From Candidatus Hydrogenedentota bacterium (GTDB lineage Bacteria > Hydrogenedentota > Hydrogenedentia > Hydrogenedentiales > GCA-2746185): DNA of 11,048 nt. The stretch lies in the NCBI GenBank assembly GCA_012965445.1, contig DTSJ01000231.1, positions 1-11,048 of the forward strand. Reading direction: 5' to 3'. A model generated the notes under the pieces. It was not told the origin of the DNA. It worked only from the letters and a program-made list of their open reading frames with translations, and made no database searches. A program made the translations under genes and the position numbers. Position 1 is the first letter of the stretch; each line of letters opens with the position of its first letter. Positions 1-5,803 of this stretch are shown here, one piece after another.

Positions 1-1
1 A

Positions 2-67
2 GCGGCCGTATTGGCCTACCTTAACGCGATGAACAAGTATCTGGCGATATCCGGCTCCAACTCCTGA
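2..67 (+). CDS. leuA: C-terminal end of probable 2-isopropylmalate synthase (partial)
   Basis: An open frame enters from the left edge and stops at TGA 65-67. Its last 21 residues include AYLNAMNKYL, which closely resembles the C-terminal helix of bacterial 2-isopropylmalate synthases (typically a run like AKAYLNALNKL). That enzyme condenses acetyl-CoA with 2-oxoisovalerate in the first committed step of leucine synthesis, and its C-terminal domain binds leucine for feedback inhibition. Only the tail is visible, so the call rests on one short motif. The related citramalate synthase usually ends differently, which favours leuA. The next gene has its own promoter just downstream, so this gene probably ends a separate transcription unit, although I see no obvious hairpin terminator. 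Confidence 0.6.
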   Translation, partial: AAVLAYLNAMNKYLAISGSNS

Positions 68-78
68 GCAAAATCGCC

Positions 79-97
79 GGGAAGTTGTGGGAAGTTG
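79..97 (+). repeat. Tandem 9-bp direct repeat overlapping the rpmE -35 region
   Basis: GGGAAGTTG occurs at 79-87 and again at 89-97, giving a period of 10 bp, about one helical turn. The copies straddle the candidate -35 hexamer at 85-90. Same-face direct repeats over a -35 are a common layout for a regulator site, but no regulator is identified and chance is possible. Confidence 0.45.
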
Positions 98-114
98 CGT
101 AAATGTGCTATAGT
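85..114 (+). promoter_or_regulatory. Sigma-70-like promoter for rpmE
   Basis: The -35 is TTGTGG (85-90), the spacer is 18 bp, and the -10 is TATAGT (109-114), preceded by TGC as an extended -10. The predicted transcript start is near 121, giving a leader of about 66 bases before the GTG at 187. It lies between the leuA stop and rpmE and is the best promoter for the long rpmE-prfA-prmC-radC-psd run. Confidence 0.6.
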
Positions 115-143
115 GCTGAGCTTACGTATGCGAATCCCCGAAT

Positions 144-155
144 TTCCCGTGGGAA
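144..155 (+). repeat. Palindrome TTCCC-GT-GGGAA in the rpmE leader
   Basis: A perfect 5-bp inverted repeat with a 2-bp centre lies about 25 bases into the predicted leader. It uses the same GGGAA core as the direct repeats at 79-97. As RNA it would form only a short hairpin (TTCC-CGTG-GGAA), so a DNA operator is as likely as an RNA element. Function unknown. Confidence 0.35.
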
Positions 156-175
156 CTATCAAAAGATCAACGCTC

Positions 176-180
176 AGGAG
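176..180 (+). promoter_or_regulatory. Ribosome binding site deciding the rpmE GTG start
   Basis: AGGAG sits 6 bases before the GTG at 187. This, together with the family alignment, selects the GTG over the in-frame ATG at 103, which lies upstream of the predicted transcript start and partly within the -10 region. Confidence 0.75.
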
Positions 181-186
181 AGACCC

Positions 187-402
187 GTGAAGAAAGATAT
201 CCATCCCGACTATGTAGCCTGCACCGTTACCTGTGCATGTGGAAACACTTTTGATACCCGCGCCAACAAGCCGGATATTCACGTTGAAATCTGCTCTTCG
301 TGTCACCCGTTCTTTACCGGGAAACAGAAGTTCGTAGATAGTGAAGGCCGTGTTCAGCGCTTCCAGAAAAAATTCGGGGCAATGTCCTCCACCAAGTCAT
401 AA
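187..402 (+). CDS. rpmE: 50S ribosomal protein L31, zinc-binding type
   Basis: Encodes a 71-residue protein, the usual length of L31, a small protein of the large ribosomal subunit at the central protuberance and intersubunit bridge. The start KKDIHPDY and the later HPFFTGKQK block are family hallmarks. Cysteines at about 16, 18, 36 and 39 form the zinc-ribbon set of the C+ form, so this is the zinc-containing paralogue, not the zinc-free one induced by zinc starvation. The start is GTG with a good AGGAG 6 bases upstream. An in-frame ATG at 103 would add 28 residues, but it overlaps the -10 box and is not part of L31. It is followed after about 20 bases by prfA, a common translation-gene pairing. 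L31 genes can be autoregulated through the leader. The 66-base leader and GGGAA repeats here are possible sites for control, but that is inference. Confidence 0.95.
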   Translation: MKKDIHPDYVACTVTCACGNTFDTRANKPDIHVEICSSCHPFFTGKQKFVDSEGRVQRFQKKFGAMSSTKS

Positions 403-413
403 ACCGCTCCAAT

Positions 414-417
414 GGAG
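414..417 (+). promoter_or_regulatory. Ribosome binding site favouring the prfA start at 424
   Basis: GGAG lies 6 bases before the ATG at 424. It overlaps the upstream in-frame ATG at 412, which has no comparable site before it, so the start at 424 is preferred. Confidence 0.6.
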
Positions 418-423
418 CAGATT

Positions 424-1515
424 ATGCGCGAGAAACTCCTTCAGGTCTGCAAGGAGTACGACCATCTCAACGAATTGATGGCGACCAACGAGATCGCCTC
501 AAATCCCGATCTGTACCGAAAACACGCCAAGTCCCAGAAAGACATCAGCGCGCTGGTTCACCGATTCAACGCATTCCTGAAAGACGAATCTGATCTTGAA
601 AGCGCCGAATCGCTCCTTCGCGATGAAACCGACGCGGACATACGTGAAATGGCCGAGGAAGAGCGAAAAGAGATCTCCGTCAAGGTCGATGAACACGAGC
701 AGGAATTGAAAGTCCTCCTCCTTCCAAAAGACCCCAATGACGCAAAGAACACCATCGTCGAAATACGTGCAGGGACCGGGGGAGACGAGGCCGCGCTGTT
801 CTGCGCAGATCTGTTTAAGGCCTACTCCCGGTTCGCCGAGATCAAAGGCTGGAAAGTCGAAATTCTCAACACCCACGAAACCGGTATTGGGGGATACAAG
901 GAGATCTCCTTCAAAATCTCCGGTGACAACGTATTCAGTCAATTCAAATTTGAAGGTGGCGTACATCGCGTACAGCGCGTCCCCGAAACAGAGACGCAGG
1001 GTCGCGTCCATACCTCGGCCATCACAGTTGCAGTACTGCCTGAAGCCGAAGAAGTTGAATTGGAAATTTCCCCCGCTGATCTTCAAATCGACGTGTATCG
1101 ATCCTCAGGGCCCGGCGGTCAGAGCGTGAACACGACGGATTCCGCAGTCCGCATCACCCACAAACCTTCCGGTACCATCGTCACCTGTCAGGACGAAAAG
1201 TCGCAGCACAAGAACAAAGCCAAGGCCATGCTCATCCTGCGCTCGCGAATTCTCTCCGAGCTGGAGCATCAGGAGGCGAGCAAACGCTCTGCCGACCGCA
1301 AAAGCCAGGTTGGCAGCGGCGACCGCAGCGAGCGCATCCGCACCTACAACTTCCCGCAGAACCGCCTCTCTGACCATCGCATCGGCCTGACCCTGTACCG
1401 TCTTGAGCAAGTCATGCAGGGCGAAATGCAGGAAATCGTCAATGCGTTGATTGCCGCGGACCGCGCCGCAAAAATGGCCATAAAGCCCGCGGACGAGGAC
1501 TCGAATTCAAACTAA
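424..1515 (+). CDS. prfA: Peptide chain release factor 1
   Basis: Class I release factor that recognises UAA and UAG in the ribosomal A site and triggers peptidyl-tRNA hydrolysis. From the ATG at 424 it is 363 residues, normal for the family. The N-terminal part (to about 100) is helical. The codon-recognition domain carries the tripeptide PET at about 187-189 in [10 protein letters not shown], the PxT form of release factor 1 rather than the SPF of release factor 2. The catalytic GGQ is at about 231-233 in [17 protein letters not shown], followed by [14 protein letters not shown] and the conserved [13 protein letters not shown] block. The glutamine of GGQ is the expected substrate of PrmC, encoded next. 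An ATG at 412 would add four residues, but the Shine-Dalgarno position favours 424. The frame is intact and the key residues are present. Confidence 0.97.
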   Translation: MREKLLQVCKEYDHLNELMATNEIASNPDLYRKHAKSQKDISALVHRFNAFLKDESDLESAESLLRDETDADIREMAEEERKEISVKVDEHEQELKVLLLPKDPNDAKNTIVEIRAGTGGDEAALFCADLFKAYSRFAEIKGWKVEILNTHETGIGGYKEISFKISGDNVFSQFKFEGGVHRVQRVPETETQGRVHTSAITVAVLPEAEEVELEISPADLQIDVYRSSGPGGQSVNTTDSAVRITHKPSGTIVTCQDEKSQHKNKAKAMLILRSRILSELEHQEASKRSADRKSQVGSGDRSERIRTYNFPQNRLSDHRIGLTLYRLEQVMQGEMQEIVNALIAADRAAKMAIKPADEDSNSN

Positions 1516-1522
1516 TTGAGAT

Positions 1523-1526
1523 GGAG
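1523..1526 (+). promoter_or_regulatory. Ribosome binding site deciding the prmC start
   Basis: GGAG lies 7 bases before the ATG at 1534. The alternative TTG at 1516, directly after the prfA stop, would place this site inside the gene and has no clear site of its own. Confidence 0.65.
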
Positions 1527-1533
1527 ATCCGCT

Positions 1534-2379
1534 ATGGCGACTCTAAAGTCCACGCTGGTCGATGCCATAAAAAAACTCCAGGACGTGACCGACAGCCCTA
1601 GATTCGATGCAGAACTGCTGCTTTGTCACTCGCTCAAAATCGACCGCGCGGCGTTAATGCTCCGCATGAATGACGCACTCGAAATTCCGGCTTCCTTCGA
1701 TTCTATGGTCGACCGTCGCCTCCAATCTGAGCCAATCGCCTACATTCTGGGCGAATGGGAGTTTTACTCAATGTCCCTCGCGATTCGTCCACCGATGCTC
1801 GTGCCTCGTCCCGAGACGGAACACTTGGTCGAAGCCGTGCTGGATTTATTGCCCCAACCGGATGCGCGTATCCTGGAGATCGGAACAGGAAGCGGCTGTA
1901 TTTCAATTGCAATAGCGAAACACGCGCCGTCGTGTTCGATTCTGGCGACGGACATCAAACAGGATAATTTGGAACTCGCCCACGAGAACATGGTACGTCA
2001 CGGCTTGGAAAACCGCATCACATCCAATCAAGGCAGTCTGTTCGAACCAGTTACGGAACCCAATCAACTCTTCCACATCGTCTGCTCGAATCCACCTTAT
2101 GTTGCATCCGAAGAAAGCGGATCCCTCAGTCGCGATATTCGAGACTACGAAGACCCCGATGCATTGTTTTCCGGCGAAGACGGCCTTGATCTCATTCGCG
2201 ACCTCATCGCTCAAGCACCTGATTACCTGCATCCAGGAGGCTTCCTGATTTTTGAGATCGGCATCGACCAGCACCAAACCGTCTCTGTACTGCTTGAAGA
2301 ACACGGATACGATGACATAAGCTTTCGAAACGATTTGGCGGGCATCAAGCGCGTCGCTATGGGAAGGAAGCCTGAATGA
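1534..2379 (+). CDS. prmC: Release factor glutamine N5-methyltransferase
   Basis: SAM-dependent enzyme (also called HemK) that methylates the side-chain amide of the GGQ glutamine in release factors 1 and 2, raising termination efficiency. From the ATG at 1534 it has 281 residues, close to the usual 275-285. A helical N-terminal domain (about 1-85) binds the release factor. The methyltransferase fold then shows PRPETE near 92-96, the SAM-binding EIGTGSGCIS at about 115-124, an acidic strand end ATDI near 139, and the catalytic SNPPYV with NPPY at about 186-189. It sits 18 bases after prfA, the classical enzyme-substrate pairing, and overlaps radC by four bases (ATGA), which suggests translational coupling. 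A TTG at 1516 would lengthen it by six residues, but the ribosome site supports 1534. Confidence 0.95.
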   Translation: MATLKSTLVDAIKKLQDVTDSPRFDAELLLCHSLKIDRAALMLRMNDALEIPASFDSMVDRRLQSEPIAYILGEWEFYSMSLAIRPPMLVPRPETEHLVEAVLDLLPQPDARILEIGTGSGCISIAIAKHAPSCSILATDIKQDNLELAHENMVRHGLENRITSNQGSLFEPVTEPNQLFHIVCSNPPYVASEESGSLSRDIRDYEDPDALFSGEDGLDLIRDLIAQAPDYLHPGGFLIFEIGIDQHQTVSVLLEEHGYDDISFRNDLAGIKRVAMGRKPE

Positions 2380-3077
2380 AACCGCCAAAACCTTACATCC
2401 CTACAGCTGTACGCGAAATGTCCGAAGAGGAACGTCCGCGTGAACGCCTCGAACACACCTGCGCAGAATCGCTGCGGGATGCCGAACCGCTTGCCATTCT
2501 GTTTCGCACAAGTACCCGCACGAAGGGCGCAGTCGCTCTCGCCGAAGAACTGCTCAGTCATTTCGACGGACTCCGAAAGTTGTCCAGAGCGTCCCTGGAA
2601 GATCTGCAACAGGTCAAAGCCATCGGTAAGGTCAAAGCCATCGAGATCAAGTCCGCGCTGGAACTTGGCAAACGCCTCGCAAACTTCACTGAAAAATCGC
2701 GTACCCGCATCGAATCCACCAAAAATGTCGCAGATCTTCTGATGCTCCGGTATAAAGATAGCGAGACCGAAGTATTTAAATGCCTCCTGCTGAACACCAA
2801 GAACGACGTATTGAAGGTACTCGATATTTCCTTAGGCGGACTGGACGGCACGATGGCCGACCCCAAAGACGTGTTTCGCCAGGCGGTTCGCGAAGGTGCA
2901 ACTGGCGTTGTAGCCTGCCACAACCATCCCAGCGGCGATCCTAAACCAAGCCCGGAAGATATAGCCGTGACAAAACGCCTTCTCGAAGCCGGTGACGTAC
3001 TCGGAATTCGTGTGCTGGGTCATGTAATCTTCGGCGACGGAACCTACACTAGCCTCAAGGAAAGGAATTTGATGTGA
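2376..3077 (+). CDS. radC: RadC family JAMM/MPN-domain protein
   Basis: A 233-residue member of the RadC (UPF0758) family, near the usual 220-230. The N-terminal half carries a helix-hairpin-helix-like stretch (VKAIGKVKAIEI, about 80-91) typical of DNA-binding segments. The C-terminal half is a JAMM metalloprotease-like domain with the metal motif intact: H182 and H184 in CHNHPSGDP, S192 and D195, giving H-x-H-x7-S-x2-D, with a candidate catalytic Glu near 132 in TEVFKC. The historic DNA-repair role is doubtful and the cellular function is not settled. It starts at an ATGA overlap with prmC behind AAGGAAG, and its stop overlaps the psd GTG. It is therefore fixed in a housekeeping run, unlike the radC copies found in mobile islands. 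Confidence 0.93.
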   Translation: MKPPKPYIPTAVREMSEEERPRERLEHTCAESLRDAEPLAILFRTSTRTKGAVALAEELLSHFDGLRKLSRASLEDLQQVKAIGKVKAIEIKSALELGKRLANFTEKSRTRIESTKNVADLLMLRYKDSETEVFKCLLLNTKNDVLKVLDISLGGLDGTMADPKDVFRQAVREGATGVVACHNHPSGDPKPSPEDIAVTKRLLEAGDVLGIRVLGHVIFGDGTYTSLKERNLM

Positions 3078-3736
3078 ACCCGAAGTTCAGTTCGTGGAAA
3101 GTAGGCGCGCCGTACTACGCACCCTTGTTTCTGCTGAGTGTTTTTGCACAGTGGGCGCTATGGTCCACCGCGTACCCCTATGCCGCCGCACCCCTGTGGC
3201 TAGTCGCATTGTTCACATTGAACTTTTTCCGCGATCCTCCGCGCAAGATCACGACCGATCCTGACGAAATCGTCAGCCCTGCCGATGGCCTCATTGACGG
3301 CATAGACGACCTTGATGATTCGCCCTACTACGACGGCCCCTGCAAGCGTGTCGCAATTTTTCTAAACGTGTTCAACGTCCATATCAACCGCGCACCCGAC
3401 GAATGCACTGTCCAGAAAATCGAGTACAAAGAAGGGGAATTTCGCAACGCGATGGATCCAAATTCGAGCAAAGTGAATGAATGTAACATGCTCTACTTGG
3501 AGACGCCCCACGGCACGATGACCGTTCGGCAGATATCGGGTGCAATCGCACGACGTATAGTATGCGTTACATCGGAAGGTAAACAGCTGACAAAAGGTGA
3601 AAAATTTGGTATGATAAGGTTCGGATCAAGGGCGGAACTTTTTTTACCACAAGATGCCGAAATTCTTGTAGACCTTAAAGATAAGGTTCACGGGGGTTCG
3701 ACGGTCATCGCGAAAATGACGCACAATCGAAACTAA
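3074..3736 (+). CDS. psd: Phosphatidylserine decarboxylase proenzyme, short (type A) form
   Basis: Converts phosphatidylserine to phosphatidylethanolamine at the inner membrane. At 220 residues it matches the short bacterial/archaeal type rather than the roughly 300-residue E. coli type. An N-terminal hydrophobic stretch (about 14-50) should anchor it, followed by the family blocks FFRDPPR (51-57), SPADG (68-72) and FLNVFNVHINRAP (96-108). The proenzyme cleaves itself at the Gly-Ser of MIRFGSRAEL, with Ser185 becoming the pyruvoyl cofactor of the small alpha chain. This assignment follows the known cleavage site of the short family. The start is GTG inside the radC stop (GTGA overlap), preceded by AAGGAAAGGAAT with AGGA 7 bases away. 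pssA follows after 5 bases, so two consecutive pathway steps are adjacent. An internal promoter candidate lies in its 3' end. Confidence 0.94.
   Translation: MNPKFSSWKVGAPYYAPLFLLSVFAQWALWSTAYPYAAAPLWLVALFTLNFFRDPPRKITTDPDEIVSPADGLIDGIDDLDDSPYYDGPCKRVAIFLNVFNVHINRAPDECTVQKIEYKEGEFRNAMDPNSSKVNECNMLYLETPHGTMTVRQISGAIARRIVCVTSEGKQLTKGEKFGMIRFGSRAELFLPQDAEILVDLKDKVHGGSTVIAKMTHNRN
3587..3615 (+). promoter_or_regulatory. Near-consensus promoter inside psd, possibly for pssA
   Basis: CTGACA (3587-3592), a 17-bp spacer and TATGAT (3610-3615) with TGG before it as an extended -10 form a strong sigma-70 match. Transcription would start near 3622, about 120 bases before the pssA ATG. It lies over codons for the conserved KGEKFGMIRFGSR block, so part of the match may be coincidental. 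Confidence 0.4.
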
Positions 3737-3741
3737 GAATA

Positions 3742-4608
3742 ATGCGAAGCGACAAGCCCAAGAAAAACAAACAGAAATCTCGCAGATGGCGCATGAGGCA
3801 GCGCAAGCGCATGCCTATCAACATCGCTGCGAGTGTAATTACCACTTTTGCACTCTACTGCGGTATCGCCAGCATTTTTGCCAGCATTCGCGGACAGTAC
3901 GACGCCGCGAGCTATTGGATCATAGCTGCGATCTTCTTCGATACGCTTGACGGAACAGTCGCACGTCTCACCAAGAGCGTATCGGACTTCGGCAAAGAAC
4001 TGGACAGCCTCAGTGACATCGTTTCCTTCGGAGTAGCACCCGCTGTTCTCATCTACACGGCCTACGTAAGAGTAGGCGGCATGAACGGCGGCGAGAGCCC
4101 GACTGGCGGCATGATCGCGATCATATTCGTTATCATGGGTGCGCTGCGTCTTGCACGCTACAACGTGTTTCAATCGGATCGCCAGGACATTTTTGTTGGT
4201 CTGCCGATCCCGTCAGCTGCAGGCAACATCGCCTCTCTGACGCTATTTTGCAACTACTTTGCGGAACATGCGCAACTCGAAATCCAGGTCACCAGTTGGA
4301 TTATGACTCCATTCACCCTCGCCCTCGCGCTGCTCATGGTCAGCAACATTCGATATCCCAAAAAGAACCTCGGTGTATTCCTGTTGACCCCCCGCAAAGG
4401 TTTCAGGACGATGGTACTAATCGCAATGCTCATCGCTGTGTTCCACTACGCGCGGTCCTATTCACCCAACATCGTTTTTCTTCCCCTTGGCATTACTTAC
4501 GTCATGTTCGGAATTGCCAATGAACTGGCAGCATTCGTCACGCGGAAAACGCCGTTGTCCGCACCAGCCGGCGAAACGCTCACTGAGTCGTCCTCTGGTG
4601 ACTCGTAA
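3742..4608 (+). CDS. pssA: CDP-diacylglycerol--serine O-phosphatidyltransferase
   Basis: Membrane enzyme joining CDP-diacylglycerol and L-serine to give phosphatidylserine, the substrate of the preceding psd product. The CDP-alcohol phosphatidyltransferase signature D-x2-D-G-x2-A-R-x8-G-x3-D-x3-D is complete: D67, D70-G71, A74-R75, G84, D88 and D92, so the metal-binding and catalytic aspartates are present. Several hydrophobic helices follow (roughly 28-48, 56-66, 97-112, 124-138, 155-172, 184-200, 220-236 and 240-264). It is 288 residues, within the longer range of this family. The first 24 residues are very basic (13 Lys/Arg), unlike the short leaders of many relatives. In-frame ATGs at 3793 and 3811 are alternative starts that would remove most of that tail, and no ribosome site decides clearly. 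The C-terminal 25 residues are a polar tail. Confidence 0.93.
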   Translation: MRSDKPKKNKQKSRRWRMRQRKRMPINIAASVITTFALYCGIASIFASIRGQYDAASYWIIAAIFFDTLDGTVARLTKSVSDFGKELDSLSDIVSFGVAPAVLIYTAYVRVGGMNGGESPTGGMIAIIFVIMGALRLARYNVFQSDRQDIFVGLPIPSAAGNIASLTLFCNYFAEHAQLEIQVTSWIMTPFTLALALLMVSNIRYPKKNLGVFLLTPRKGFRTMVLIAMLIAVFHYARSYSPNIVFLPLGITYVMFGIANELAAFVTRKTPLSAPAGETLTESSSGDS

Positions 4609-5693
4609 TGCGCAATCGCAACTGCATAGTGATTTTCGCTCTTCTGCTCTGCTCACAATTCGGCTGGTCAGACTCGATCACGTTGAAAAGCGGAGACCAT
4701 CTCACCGGGACCCTGATGCAAATCTCGTCCGGCATCGTTTCCTTCCGCACCAAACTCGCAGGGCGTATCATGGTACCGCATGAAGAAATTGTATCATTGA
4801 ACACATCGTCATTCATGGTCGTCGCAATGCGGGATGAAAGTGTACTGCCGGGTCGAATTCAGACAATTGACAATGAGATCCTATTATTAAGTCCGGACGG
4901 CAAACAACGGACACCCCTTAACCTTGCCAGGATTAAGGAAATCGAAAGCCTGCCGGCGGACTCAGTTCCCGTGGAGGAGCCTCCGGCACCCCTGACCGCC
5001 CATATCAAGACGGGTTACCAATTACGATCAGGAACCAAAGACGCATCTGGACCAACCCTTGATCTCGGTGTTTCACACGACGGTACCCACGCAAAGACCA
5101 CATTCGACGCTGCATTCGAATACACCGAAGATGCGGATGACGCAGACCGCTTTATGGCTGGCGAGCTGTCCGTCGTCAGCAACACGGACGCAACGCTGCG
5201 GCCCACCTTGGTCGTCGAGGCTTCAAGAGATCGCAACCGTGCCCTGGATTATCGATTCGAAGCCTCTGTGGGAGCAACTTCGACCCTCGCATCCGACAAC
5301 CTCTTCACCCTCGAAGGATTTGCAGGAGTGGGGGGGAGCGTCGATCGGTTCGATCCAGACCCTCTGCGTGGCGATCTGGGATCACGAAACAACATCCCGG
5401 CGAGTGCCTCGACGAAAAACAGAGAGAATCTCAACCTCGATCTCCGGATCCGATACACGCGCGAATTCCTGCAGAATTCTACGATTACTGAGCAACTCAC
5501 CTTTAAGCCGAGCTTGACCCGTCCAGGCGATGTGCGCACCGAAATAGAGTCTTCTATCACAGTTCCCATAGCATACAATCTCAAGCTCAAGCTCAACTTT
5601 GATCTGCTTTTTGACTATGACAGCGAAACCAGATACGACGATATCTCCCGATGGAATACGGCTGTCAGCGCGGGAATTCGCGTGGATTTCTAA
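4608..5693 (+). CDS. DUF481/YdiY-like outer-membrane beta-barrel protein
   Basis: A 361-residue probable outer-membrane protein of unknown role. It begins with a signal peptide (basic MRNRN, hydrophobic CIVIFALLLC, exit near residues 20-23). The LLLC run is not a good lipobox, so ordinary secretion is more likely. Residues 24-65 hold a small beta domain (ITLKSGDHLTG ... GRIMVPHEEIVSL), and residues 71-112 look like a divergent second copy (MRDESVLPGRI ... LNLARIKEIESL). After a proline-rich linker (117-129), the rest alternates polar and hydrophobic residues like barrel strands, starting with GYQLRSGTKDASGPTLDLG, the typical DUF481 opening, and ending in RVDF with a C-terminal Phe as outer-membrane barrels do. 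The gene starts on the final A of the pssA stop (TAATG), implying coupled translation. DUF481 relatives include the E. coli protein YdiY. No substrate can be inferred. Confidence 0.82.
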   Translation: MRNRNCIVIFALLLCSQFGWSDSITLKSGDHLTGTLMQISSGIVSFRTKLAGRIMVPHEEIVSLNTSSFMVVAMRDESVLPGRIQTIDNEILLLSPDGKQRTPLNLARIKEIESLPADSVPVEEPPAPLTAHIKTGYQLRSGTKDASGPTLDLGVSHDGTHAKTTFDAAFEYTEDADDADRFMAGELSVVSNTDATLRPTLVVEASRDRNRALDYRFEASVGATSTLASDNLFTLEGFAGVGGSVDRFDPDPLRGDLGSRNNIPASASTKNRENLNLDLRIRYTREFLQNSTITEQLTFKPSLTRPGDVRTEIESSITVPIAYNLKLKLNFDLLFDYDSETRYDDISRWNTAVSAGIRVDF

Positions 5694-5721
5694 CAGAACT
5701 CATGTAAATTTCCAGATTGAA

Positions 5722-5769
5722 TTGAACCTTTCACCGCTATTTGCTACCATTCTCATCTTCTGATATAGA
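5722..5769 (+). promoter_or_regulatory. Two overlapping promoter candidates before the ABC exporter genes
   Basis: The first is TTGAAC (5722-5727), a 17-bp spacer and TACCAT (5745-5750) with TGC before it. The second is TTGCTA (5741-5746), a 17-bp spacer and TATAGA (5764-5769) with TGA before it. Both are spaced correctly and sit in the 110-base gap after the DUF481 stop. Sharing bases 5741-5750, they could not be bound at once. The gap holds no obvious hairpin terminator for the upstream genes. Confidence 0.5.
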
Positions 5770-5803
5770 ATCCGGTCTATAAAACATCATCGAGGTTTAT
5801 ACC

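Noticed and set aside
982..990. PET instead of PAT in the release factor 1 codon-recognition tripeptide as a possible recoding sign
   Set aside because: PxT variants including PET occur in ordinary release factor 1 proteins such as those of Bacillus. TAA, TAG and TGA all serve as stops in this window.
499..1086. A 195-codon open frame on the - strand across prfA
   Set aside because: It lies wholly inside the certain prfA gene, its translation has no recognisable motif, and it is explained by the coding pattern of the + strand.
1903..2609. Overlapping - strand open frames across prmC and radC
   Set aside because: Both are covered by well-supported + strand genes with intact motifs, and no ribosome sites or family features support the antisense frames.
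4487..4783. A + strand open frame bridging the pssA/DUF481 junction
   Set aside because: It overlaps the end of pssA and the signal peptide region of the next gene out of frame. Its composition is not protein-like.
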